A stretch of 51,626 nucleotides of DNA from Butyrivibrio sp. (GTDB lineage Bacteria; Bacillota; Clostridia; Lachnospirales; Lachnospiraceae). Of this stretch, positions 8,809-16,303 are shown piece by piece (positions within the stretch are counted from its first letter, which is position 1; each line of letters opens with the position of its first letter). The notes beneath the pieces were generated by a model. That model had not been told where the DNA came from. It made no database searches and worked only from the letters and a program-made list of their open reading frames with translations. Where the stretch lies: positions 1 to 51,626 of the forward strand of contig JAMPEU010000004.1 in the NCBI GenBank assembly GCA_023664865.1, in the 5' to 3' direction. The position numbers were made by a program, and so were the translations under genes.

Positions 8809-9996
8809 GTGGAAATATTTATTAGTTGGTCAAAAGATAAAAGTAGATTATTAGCATTAGAAACCAAAAAATTTATCTTGAATACATTAGGAAATGAAAT
8901 GGAGGTGTTTTTTTCTCCCGATATGTATAAGGGAACATCTGTTGATAATGAAATACATACTAATCTTTTAAGAAGTGATAAATGTATTGTTTGTATAACA
9001 TCAGATAATTTTAAGAATCCTTGGTTGATGTATGAAGCAGGGGTAGTGTATGGCGCACATTTTGCAGAGCCAGGAGGAAGTATAGTTATACCAATATTAT
9101 TTGAACATATCCCTGATTGGTCGTCATGGGTAGATAAACCTCTAAATCGTTATGTTCCTATACGATTAAGTAATGAAAATGATAATTTTAAAAAATCAAG
9201 AGAGGAATTCAAACATTTTTTACAGGAATTGGCAAAAGAATCTAACACTGATATCAAAAATTTCAGTAGTCACTGGAATGTATATATAAAAGAAGTTAGC
9301 AAAATTTTGCAACGCGAACAAATGATTCCTGACACTTGTAGAGATTTGGTTGAGCAAATTATGAAGGATAGCTATGGAAATTTCACAATTGTTAGTCCTG
9401 AAATCACCAAAGAGCATATTCTTTTTCATAGAGGATTTTCGACCAGCGTTCTTACGAGAATACTTATCCGAAATGTAATTGATTATCAGGGCAAACGTCT
9501 TTGGTTTTATGGCAGACGAAATAAAAAAATATTTACAGGCGAAAATGATGATTTTTTTAAATTTCTAGCTATTGAAGGAATAAACAATGGGGTAGATTTT
9601 AAATGTCTATTTCCACATCCCAAAAGTGAAGCTATGAATAAAGCTGTAAGTAAAGACAAAGAGAGGAGATTCTTAGCAGATTTACAAACATGTTTGGAAG
9701 CGGCTGTTAGGATGCAAAATAGATTTCACTTACCTATAAGTGAAATGTTTAGGTTATATCAATGCCCACGTAAAGAATCTATAATCATAAGCGATAACGC
9801 CGTGTTGTATAGTCCAATAATATGTGACAGCGAAGGATACCCTCTTCAAATTACTAATTCTTCATTTGAAATAATAGGAATTTCCGAGAGTGATACACTT
9901 AGTCGAGGAAAGCAACTTTATGATATATTTTTAGACGTATGGAAACAAGCTGTTCCTCTGACTGAAAAACTCTACAACGAATTGTATGATATATAA
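8809..9996 (+). CDS. TIR-domain effector with C-terminal PLD-like domain
   Basis: Probable immune-type effector of 395 residues. Residues about 1-140 form a bacterial TIR domain: it starts EIFISWSKD, continues with FFSPDMYKG, and has NPWLMYEAG near residue 72-80, where the Glu corresponds to the catalytic Glu of TIR NAD+ glycohydrolases. Residues about 180-390 form a second alpha/beta domain (ILIRNVIDY, LWFYGRRNK, VLYSPI) that resembles phospholipase-D-like sensor folds but lacks HKD motifs; this is a tentative fold call. No membrane segments are seen. The start is GTG with GGAGG six bases upstream, immediately after the repeat arm. The gene converges on the kinase-like gene with a 9-bp gap. 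Base composition is AT-rich and the region looks acquired. NADase activity is inferred, not shown. Confidence 0.8.
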   Translation: MEIFISWSKDKSRLLALETKKFILNTLGNEMEVFFSPDMYKGTSVDNEIHTNLLRSDKCIVCITSDNFKNPWLMYEAGVVYGAHFAEPGGSIVIPILFEHIPDWSSWVDKPLNRYVPIRLSNENDNFKKSREEFKHFLQELAKESNTDIKNFSSHWNVYIKEVSKILQREQMIPDTCRDLVEQIMKDSYGNFTIVSPEITKEHILFHRGFSTSVLTRILIRNVIDYQGKRLWFYGRRNKKIFTGENDDFFKFLAIEGINNGVDFKCLFPHPKSEAMNKAVSKDKERRFLADLQTCLEAAVRMQNRFHLPISEMFRLYQCPRKESIIISDNAVLYSPIICDSEGYPLQITNSSFEIIGISESDTLSRGKQLYDIFLDVWKQAVPLTEKLYNELYDI

Positions 9997-10005
9997 AATA
10001 CATTA

Positions 10006-10683
10006 TTAGCTAAAGTTATTAAAATAATCAAAGACAAGCTCCATTATTTTGCTTGCTGCATGGCTTGGTGTATAATTTGAAATATCTAAGCTAAACACAT
10101 TTTTAAATGTTTGCTGCAACTTAATTGCTTGCATATGCAATAACTGATTTTTTTCTGCTCTTGATTGAGATATAATTATTTTTGTTTTACTGACGGATTC
10201 ATGATAATCACGTTCTTCTGAACGTGATTGTCTTCTGGAAATATGCTCTTCCTCGTCAGATAAATAGAGATTAATAAATATTATATGTTTTGATAACCAT
10301 GCTAATGGCTGATCATTAGGAAAATATATGCATGGTATAATACCTGTGCCTTCTATTATAGTTGGAATTTGTCGTCTTTGTTGTCTGAGAATTATCTCCT
10401 TAACATAGGGAAGTAATTGCTCTGACTGTGACTTAGTTATTTCAAAATTACTACTTGTAATAGACTTAAATAACGCATTATACTTATTTGTTAATTTATC
10501 CTTGTCTACAAAGGTTTCTTCAGATAAATATTCGTATGCAGTTCGCACAATTGTTCTAATTAAATCATATTCGCTTACTCTTCTAAATTCAGGGTAATTT
10601 TTTATTATTTCATATGCCACAGTTGTTTTTCCAACACATGATACTCCAGATAGCATTAAAATAGCATCTTTAGGAATAGGCAT
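10006..10683 (-). CDS. P-loop kinase-like protein (2-phosphoglycerate kinase/AAA_33 type)
   Basis: 225 residues from the ATG at 10683, which has GGAGG five bases upstream. The longer open frame upstream is only the repeat arm read in frame. Walker A is LSGVSCVGKTT (residues about 11-21). SEYDLIRTIVR resembles the substrate segment of 2-phosphoglycerate-kinase-like enzymes, IIEGTGIIP the Walker B region, and SRRQSRSEERDY a lid-type arginine segment. The substrate is unknown; it could phosphorylate a nucleotide, a sugar acid or an antibiotic-like small molecule. It shares an identical promoter with the convergent TIR gene, so the two are probably made together; a role in regulating or supplying the TIR effector is inference. 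Confidence 0.75.
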   Translation of the reverse strand: MPIPKDAILMLSGVSCVGKTTVAYEIIKNYPEFRRVSEYDLIRTIVRTAYEYLSEETFVDKDKLTNKYNALFKSITSSNFEITKSQSEQLLPYVKEIILRQQRRQIPTIIEGTGIIPCIYFPNDQPLAWLSKHIIFINLYLSDEEEHISRRQSRSEERDYHESVSKTKIIISQSRAEKNQLLHMQAIKLQQTFKNVFSLDISNYTPSHAASKIMELVFDYFNNFS

Positions 10684-10688
10684 ATTAA

Positions 10689-10801
10689 CCTCCAATAAAT
10701 CTATTTTTGTTACGATATACAGATCATTACTCAATGGATAATTTCTTATTATCCATTTTATAGCTGAACCGTACTTAACGGATAACTTTCAATTATCCTT
10801 C
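10689..10801 (-). repeat. Right 113-bp arm of inverted repeat bearing a promoter
   Basis: Inverted partner of 8690-8802, with one mismatch. It carries the same -35/-10 and the same two palindromes, here driving the kinase-like gene leftwards. The match stops at the ribosome site, so only regulatory DNA is shared. From 10802 to 11033 I see AT-rich DNA with no supported gene. Confidence 0.9.
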
Positions 10802-11033
10802 CATTTCCCGCCACTCCAAATACTTATAAAAATTATACCGCATCCCGACCTTATGCCATTTGATATTTTTGCCGATTTTTCTACAATTTTTGCCATATTT
10901 CATTTTATTATCTAAAATCATCCCAAAAATAAACAACCATCAAAAAGTCATTTATCCGCTTCTTAATAGTTGTTGAATATTATCTGCTAATTTCTAATTA
11001 ATTTTCCAAACCGTAAACCGTAAGCTATAACAC

Positions 11034-11681
11034 TCAAACAGTTTGCGCCTTTTTGACTGCTATTGCAGTAAACTCTCCCGGTAATTTATCATTCGTCCAT
11101 ACAGGATGCTCGTCAAATTTTTCTAAACAAAAACCGCTGTTTATAATAGAATTGATTATTTCGCTAACTGTATATTTACGATAGCTGTATTTCGGCATTT
11201 CCCTGCGGATATCATCTTTTAAAAAACGTGTATGAGCCATTTCACCCTCAAAAATATCTGTCGAAAAATAACTTATAACAGGCTGATTAAAATTCAAGAT
11301 ATCTGATATCTTTGTAAACGGATGAAAATCACTGCATATCAATTTCCCGCCTTTCTTCAATAAAGAAAACATTATGTGCATAAATTCTTCAATATCATGA
11401 AAATAATGTAAAACGTCTCCTTCCATAAACGCTACATCAAAATAGTCACCATATTTTTCTATGTCAATTTCCAATATATCACACACTTCAAAATCAATGT
11501 GAACATTCGCTGCCTTGGCTGTTTCAAGCGCATATCTTTTGTTATCTTCTGAAATATCGAACACAATCAACTGCGCTCCCAACAGAGCCAAAGGTATTGC
11601 TTTTTTACCGCAGAAACCACATATATTAGCCACCTTAATGCCATCATAAGTATCAAAGTATTCAGAATAGCGCTTTAACAT
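11034..11681 (-). CDS. Class I SAM-dependent methyltransferase, N-terminus probably damaged
   Basis: 215 residues from Met, with the SAM-binding core: motif I reads ANICGFCGKKAIPLALLGA (residues 18-36), motif II is VFDIS, and the acidic motif after it is FEVCDILEID. MEGDVLHYF marks motif IV. The substrate is unknown. The open frame continues upstream without a start through NTSGKPSERAKRDIDNPIG to a TGA at 11748-11750. Those residues look like genuine protein and keep the same reading frame, so the natural N-terminus probably lay further upstream and was lost to a frameshift or nonsense change. Whether the shorter product is made is uncertain. No clear ribosome site precedes the Met at 11681. 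It stands alone between the TIR cassette and the ABC operon. Confidence 0.75.
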   Translation of the reverse strand: MLKRYSEYFDTYDGIKVANICGFCGKKAIPLALLGAQLIVFDISEDNKRYALETAKAANVHIDFEVCDILEIDIEKYGDYFDVAFMEGDVLHYFHDIEEFMHIMFSLLKKGGKLICSDFHPFTKISDILNFNQPVISYFSTDIFEGEMAHTRFLKDDIRREMPKYSYRKYTVSEIINSIINSGFCLEKFDEHPVWTNDKLPGEFTAIAVKKAQTV

Positions 11682-11892
11682 TCCAATAGGATTATCAATA
11701 TCTCGTTTTGCTCTTTCGGATGGTTTTCCGGATGTATTTACCCAAACTCATAAACATTGTATTCCTATGCTTTCTTATTTTGCATACTTTAATCATTCAT
11801 CTTTCCGACTTCTCCTCAATCCCCGATTTTCTGAATACAATTATAACTCACCTTTAACAGGTACACAATTTTGAAAAAATCAAAAAAAATCC

Positions 11893-11923
11893 TTGACTAT
11901 AAACCTTGTTGATACCTTATATT
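11893..11923 (+). promoter_or_regulatory. Promoter with 19-bp spacer, typical of MerR control
   Basis: TTGACT (11893-11898) and TATATT (11918-11923) are separated by 19 bp instead of 17. Stretched spacers with a dyad between the boxes are the hallmark of promoters activated by MerR proteins, and a MerR gene is the third gene of the operon it drives. Autoregulation is therefore likely. Confidence 0.7.
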
Positions 11924-11968
11924 TCAAGGAAGATAACAGCTTTGCAATAGGAGAAAGGAGAATGCAGC

Positions 11969-12682
11969 ATGGATGTATTAGTACAAACCAATAATCTCAC
12001 AAAACGATATGGTCAGCATAAGGTTGTAAACAATGTGAATCTATCAGTCAAAAAGGGAGAGATTTATGGATTGATAGGTCGAAACGGAGCAGGAAAAACT
12101 ACTGTTCTAAGGCTGATTAGCGGGTTGGCAAGCCCCACGGAAGGAGAAATATGCCTATTCGGGCATAGTAGCCATGATACGATTTATGTGCAAAATCGCG
12201 TGGGAATATTGATTGAAAATCCGGGGATTTATCCGAATATGAGCGCAAGGGAAAACGTAAAGCTAAAATGTTTAGCAAAAGGCATTTCAAACAAAAGCTA
12301 CATTACAGAACTTTTGGAGAGTGTAGGGCTGCGGGCTGCTAATAAGAAAAAGGTCAAACATTTTTCTGTGAGAATGAAACAAAGATTAGGTATTGCACTG
12401 GCTTTGGCAGGAAATCCGGAATTAGTCATTTTGGATGAACCTATCAATGGTCTTGATCCGCAGGGCATAACTGAAATTCGGGAAATAATTACCGAACTTA
12501 ATAGAGACAAAAACATTACATTTATAATATCCAGCCATATTTTAGGGGAGTTATCTAAAATTGCTACATGTTATGGAATCATTGAAAAAGGCGAGTTGAA
12601 AAAACAGATTATGAGAGCAGAATTGACAGAAGATTTAGAGGAATATTTTCTTAATTTAATGGGAGGTGTATCTAATGACTAA
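11969..12682 (+). CDS. ABC transporter ATP-binding protein, bacitracin/lantibiotic type
   Basis: 237-residue ATPase of an exporter in the lantibiotic-immunity/bacitracin group. Walker A is GRNGAGKTT (residues about 37-45), Walker B is LVILDEPINGLDP, and the switch His is in SSH. The signature motif is altered: FSVRMKQRL in place of the usual YSLGMKQRL or LSGGQ, which is common in form in this subfamily but unusual in having VR. The start has AGGAG nine bases upstream. Its stop overlaps the permease start by 8 bp, so the two are translationally coupled. The partner permease has the six-segment form of ABC-2 exporters. Likely role: resistance to, or export of, a peptide or hydrophobic compound. 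Confidence 0.92.
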   Translation: MDVLVQTNNLTKRYGQHKVVNNVNLSVKKGEIYGLIGRNGAGKTTVLRLISGLASPTEGEICLFGHSSHDTIYVQNRVGILIENPGIYPNMSARENVKLKCLAKGISNKSYITELLESVGLRAANKKKVKHFSVRMKQRLGIALALAGNPELVILDEPINGLDPQGITEIREIITELNRDKNITFIISSHILGELSKIATCYGIIEKGELKKQIMRAELTEDLEEYFLNLMGGVSND

Positions 12683-13406
12683 CATGATAAAAATGGAATT
12701 ATATCGTTTCTTTCACTCTGCATCTACATGGATAATTCTATTTATTGATATGCTTCTTGCATTTTTAAGTGTTATGTTAGTTTCCACTAATACGTCAATT
12801 CAGATTTATTCTAATGCAGGAGAACTGCTGGCGGCACAAATAAATGGCGGTATGCTTATGGTATTATGTGCTGTGCCGGTTATCGTATTTGTAAGCGCCA
12901 AGTATAAGCACGGTTTTATTAAAAATGTTGCAAATCAACTTCCTCGGCGAGAGATATTAGTTTTTCCAGAAGTTATATCGGCATTTGCTGCTTGCGCCTT
13001 GCACTTTGCTGTATATTCATTTTGTACGATTATCGCAGGAGCAATCCTTTTGGGGAATACGTTTATCACTTTTTCTGCTATAATGAAATTGCTGATAGTG
13101 CAAGTCATTTTGCATTGGAGCTTTTGCTGCTTAATACTACTTTTTTATATGCTGACAGGCAGCACAACTTTTACCATGGCAGCCGGACTTTTAATAGCGT
13201 TTAAGATTTTAAATATTTTCTATGGATTCATTAAACAGTTTACACATTTTAATATAGACCAATTTATGCTGGATTCCAATATTTTCCAAGTTGGAATGTA
13301 CTCTGAAAGATCAGTATATACAAGAGCCATCATTGTAGGGTTGATATTTCTTTTAGCAGAGATTGTTCTATTATGTATGGTTATGCGCAACAAGGAAATT
13401 AAATAG
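12675..13406 (+). CDS. ABC-2 type permease partner
   Basis: 243 residues with about six hydrophobic segments (near residues 17-38, 58-78, 100-125, 135-160, 165-190, 215-235), the shape of lantibiotic-immunity permeases. The ATG at 12675 is chosen because GGGAGG lies eight bases upstream and this gives the usual short coupling with the ATPase; an upstream in-frame GTG adds only three residues. The substrate is unknown. It is the second gene of the three-gene operon ending in MerR. Confidence 0.85.
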   Translation: MTNMIKMELYRFFHSASTWIILFIDMLLAFLSVMLVSTNTSIQIYSNAGELLAAQINGGMLMVLCAVPVIVFVSAKYKHGFIKNVANQLPRREILVFPEVISAFAACALHFAVYSFCTIIAGAILLGNTFITFSAIMKLLIVQVILHWSFCCLILLFYMLTGSTTFTMAAGLLIAFKILNIFYGFIKQFTHFNIDQFMLDSNIFQVGMYSERSVYTRAIIVGLIFLLAEIVLLCMVMRNKEIK

Positions 13407-13431
13407 TTTTTTGGGAAAAGGAGCAAGCATT

Positions 13432-14283
13432 ATGACAATAAAAGAAGTTGAGGAAAAGACAGGATTAACACGTTCCAACATACGATTTTATGAAAAAGAA
13501 AAACTCATAGAACCATCGCGGGATGATAAAAACGGATATCGGGATTATTCTGAAAAAGACGTAGAAAATATCAAAAAAATCGCTTATTTGCGTACACTGG
13601 AGATTTCTATCGAGGATATCCGCAATATCATTTCTGATGAAGCGTCATTGACAGAAGTTATAGAAAAGCAGGCTGCAACGCTTCAAACACAGATAGAAGG
13701 ACTGAGTAAAGCAAAAACCATGTGTGCGAGGATGCTTGAATCCGGCAGTGTCAGCTTTGATGAATTACATGTTGAAAAATATGTAGAAGATTTGGGGACT
13801 TATTGGAATGATAATAAACCTGTGTTCAAATTGGATTCAGTCAGTTTCCTCTATATATGGGGCAGCCTTATTACATGGGCGGTAATTGCATCATTATGTT
13901 TAATAACCGGGATATTATCATATGCGAAATTGCCGTCTGAAATTCCTATCCAGTGGGATGATGGAATAGCAACTTCGCTTGTAGATAAAAGATTCATTTT
14001 TATATATCCGTTAGCCTGTGTCATTATCCGTGTTATGATAAGACCGATTGTTTATGTGAGATATTTAATGAAATACTCCTGCGGAGAACTTATAACGGAA
14101 TATTTGTCAAACTATTTATGTTTTGTTGCTCTGTCAATAGAAACGTTTTCCATCTTGTTTGCATATGGATTGTTAAAAAGCGTAGTCGCTGTTTTGTTTA
14201 TAGATACTGTCATACTTATTGGGATATTGATTGCAGGAATTGCTAAAATAAATCTGGTTCATAGCCCGATATTTAAAAAATAA
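13432..14283 (+). CDS. MerR-type regulator fused to an SdpI-like (DUF1648) membrane domain
   Basis: 283 residues. The N-terminal winged HTH (IKEVEEKTGLTRSNIRFYEKE) is classic MerR, followed by a dimerisation helix to about residue 120. From about 145 on there are four hydrophobic segments. The part reading LPSEIPIQWDDG matches the DUF1648 motif found in SdpI-type immunity proteins, and is followed by SLVDKRF and further membrane helices. The ATG at 13432 has AAGGAG before it; the longer frame runs back into the permease. It is the last gene of the exporter operon, whose promoter has MerR spacing. The inference is a membrane-bound one-component sensor of a peptide antibiotic that switches on its own exporter. 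Confidence 0.85.
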   Translation: MTIKEVEEKTGLTRSNIRFYEKEKLIEPSRDDKNGYRDYSEKDVENIKKIAYLRTLEISIEDIRNIISDEASLTEVIEKQAATLQTQIEGLSKAKTMCARMLESGSVSFDELHVEKYVEDLGTYWNDNKPVFKLDSVSFLYIWGSLITWAVIASLCLITGILSYAKLPSEIPIQWDDGIATSLVDKRFIFIYPLACVIIRVMIRPIVYVRYLMKYSCGELITEYLSNYLCFVALSIETFSILFAYGLLKSVVAVLFIDTVILIGILIAGIAKINLVHSPIFKK

Positions 14284-14300
14284 TATCAAAAAGTTTTACA

Positions 14301-14350
14301 CCATACCCAACACAAACGTTTCATATGCCCTAATAGCCTTACCCCACATA
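14301..14350 (-). repeat. Vestige of an aminoglycoside-phosphotransferase gene 3' end
   Basis: These 50 bases match 16318-16367, the 3' end of the XRE-APH gene, with few mismatches. Translated, they give KAIRAYETFVLG against the same residues there. The match runs into the last codons of the GNAT-MazG gene, so the end of that gene was formed by recombination with a lost second copy. Confidence 0.75.
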
Positions 14351-15130
14351 CCCCTCTCTACGAAGCGACTGCAAAGATTCATCAATTGCCTGAGCAAGTT
14401 CCCGATGTGCGCCATAATACAGACACAACTGATTCAGAGCGTTCAACGCGTCCTTAATCTCACCCGCCAGCTCCTTCTTAGTGCCTTCTCCACGCCTTTG
14501 TACTTTAGTTCCGCTGCCTTCCAGCCGATTCACTTCGTTTGCCACTTCTCCACATTCTTCCAGAAGTCGTGTAACAATTTGATACGGCTCATTTCCCTCC
14601 GGAAAACGACGGTTCATTCCCGCTGCCAATGCTTGCATAGACAATGGCTTTACCATAATCAAACAAAGATTATCCTTATCCCACATCTCATCAAGCGTAA
14701 GCAACGGCTCGAACCCCATACTCTCATAAAAAAGCCGCGTTTTTTCGTAAGGCTCGTAGTTTACCTTATCGCTCAATGTCTCTACCATAGCATACTTACA
14801 GCCTTTTCTTAGAAAGAAATGTTCAGTCCGTTCATAAAGAGCTTTACCTACACCCATATGGTGACACTCCGGGCGCACGCCGCATACATAAATGTCTCCG
14901 GTATGTCCATAGTGTATTCTCACAGAGAAAAATCCCAGATATTTTCCCTTCTCATCCAACGCCGCCCATAGAGGAAACTCTTGAACGCCTTTAACATATT
15001 CTTCCAAAGATTCTTTATTGCCAAACCAATCCGGCAGGCTCCCTAAAATTTCTCTTGCACAGGCTGACTTTTCTTCCTGATTATAAATTTCTGAAATATG
15101 ATACTCTTCTACCTTATATGTATTGCTCAT
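14339..15130 (-). CDS. GNAT acetyltransferase fused to a MazG-like pyrophosphohydrolase
   Basis: 263 residues with two unrelated enzyme modules. Residues about 1-165 are a GNAT N-acetyltransferase; the acetyl-CoA loop is VRPECHHMGVGKALYER near residue 85-101. Residues about 170-263 are an all-alpha MazG-like nucleotide pyrophosphohydrolase with the metal ligands in EECGE and EIKDAL. The start has TTGGAGG six bases upstream. It sits 15 bp downstream of the unknown 378-residue gene and probably belongs to its operon, after XRE-APH. A small-molecule acetylase joined to a nucleotide sanitiser in an operon with a phosphotransferase suggests drug or damage resistance, but substrates are unknown. 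The last codons overlap an APH-derived vestige. Confidence 0.85.
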   Translation of the reverse strand: MSNTYKVEEYHISEIYNQEEKSACAREILGSLPDWFGNKESLEEYVKGVQEFPLWAALDEKGKYLGFFSVRIHYGHTGDIYVCGVRPECHHMGVGKALYERTEHFFLRKGCKYAMVETLSDKVNYEPYEKTRLFYESMGFEPLLTLDEMWDKDNLCLIMVKPLSMQALAAGMNRRFPEGNEPYQIVTRLLEECGEVANEVNRLEGSGTKVQRRGEGTKKELAGEIKDALNALNQLCLYYGAHRELAQAIDESLQSLRREGYVG

Positions 15131-15145
15131 TTTACTTCCTCCAAA

Positions 15146-16282
15146 TTATACTTTTGCATTTCTTTCAACCAGATTCTTAAATTGTACCGCCCAGAAGGTT
15201 AAATCACAATCCAGACCGCGTCCTTTCTTATAATCTTCTTCCACTCTCACGTCTACATACGGCGTAGGATATTCTATATTCTTAGGCGAATAATGTTTGT
15301 TATGCGGCTGCGCAAAATTCATTTTGAGTATACCTTCATCGTTTGTCGCGGCAGATATTGTTTCTAAGGATTCTTTTATAACGTCCGCTTGAACCCCTAC
15401 GCCCATCATTGCTATCTCTGTCAAAACCCTTCTGTAATTGATAATATCAATATAGTTTGGGTTAAATGCCCTAATCGGAGTCACAAGCGCAAAACACGGC
15501 GCATAATACCTGCTCTTTATCTTCACATTTATTAGATTGTCCGGTTTCATAATCCTGTTGATATGGTTAAACGCATCTGCAAGCATCTGAATATTTTTCT
15601 TTGTTCTCCATGCTTTTGTATATGCTAACATCTCCAAAGTATAACCATTGGGAAAATATTCGTCCGCCTCTATATAAGGAAACTTATATTTCTTCTCCGT
15701 TCCCTTTCTTTTTTTCAGGATTTCATCTAAAGATGATATTTGTAAAACTCTCTCAAATCCTTTCAGCGCAATCTGTTGAAATTCTATCAAATCATCATAA
15801 TCATCGCCATACCCTAGCATTGCCTGCATAGTGTATAGTAATGCGCCAAGACAGTTACCGTTGCGAATACCGATAAATCTATTATTGTATCGTTCAATCT
15901 CCGGCGGAATATAGGAAAATTCCCATTCCATAATTTTCTCGTCGCGCATAGCTTTTACAAAATTTGCTACAATCGGCTGCTCCTTTGGAATCGCATAATA
16001 GCAAAGCAGCCTTGCGGCTGTTTCTCCGTCCTGCAAAGGCGTCTCATGAAGCACCATGCCACGCCAGTTATTCCAGCTATGTATACCGCTTCCGATATAA
16101 CCGTTCGGTTTAACATATTTCTGAATCAGTTGAAAATACGGAAGTTCATATATTTCATTTAGGAGTCTTTCTTCTTCCTGCATTGAAATATTACCCATAA
16201 TTTCTTTTTTCAGGCGATATTGAATTACCGGTCCTGCATTGTTTAACAGAAATTCTATTGATTTATTCTTCACATGGTTCAC
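15146..16282 (-). CDS. Conserved protein with alpha/alpha-toroid character, function unknown
   Basis: 378 residues, soluble, without signal peptide or membrane helices. The N-terminal pattern (LLNNAGPVIQYRLKKEIMG), the GY-rich middle (YVKPNGYIGSGIHSW) and helices with internal repeats resemble the prenyltransferase/squalene-cyclase-like helical barrels seen in some poorly named proteins. I do not recognise a catalytic motif. The start called here is GTG with a weak ribosome site. A good AAGGAG lies upstream but serves an ATG in a different frame that stops after 14 codons, so a start-region mutation is possible. It follows XRE-APH by 21 bp and precedes GNAT-MazG by 15 bp. Confidence 0.7.
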   Translation of the reverse strand: MNHVKNKSIEFLLNNAGPVIQYRLKKEIMGNISMQEEERLLNEIYELPYFQLIQKYVKPNGYIGSGIHSWNNWRGMVLHETPLQDGETAARLLCYYAIPKEQPIVANFVKAMRDEKIMEWEFSYIPPEIERYNNRFIGIRNGNCLGALLYTMQAMLGYGDDYDDLIEFQQIALKGFERVLQISSLDEILKKRKGTEKKYKFPYIEADEYFPNGYTLEMLAYTKAWRTKKNIQMLADAFNHINRIMKPDNLINVKIKSRYYAPCFALVTPIRAFNPNYIDIINYRRVLTEIAMMGVGVQADVIKESLETISAATNDEGILKMNFAQPHNKHYSPKNIEYPTPYVDVRVEEDYKKGRGLDCDLTFWAVQFKNLVERNAKV

Positions 16283-16303
16283 AACTTTCTAATCTGTTTA
16301 TTG

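Noticed and set aside
10684-10734. N-terminal extension of the kinase-like protein
   Set aside because: It lies inside the repeat arm and lacks a ribosome site, while the ATG at 10683 has GGAGG at the right distance.
8690-10801. Invertible promoter switch (phase variation)
   Set aside because: Both arms carry the same promoter facing inward, so inversion would not turn either gene on or off, and no recombinase gene is near.
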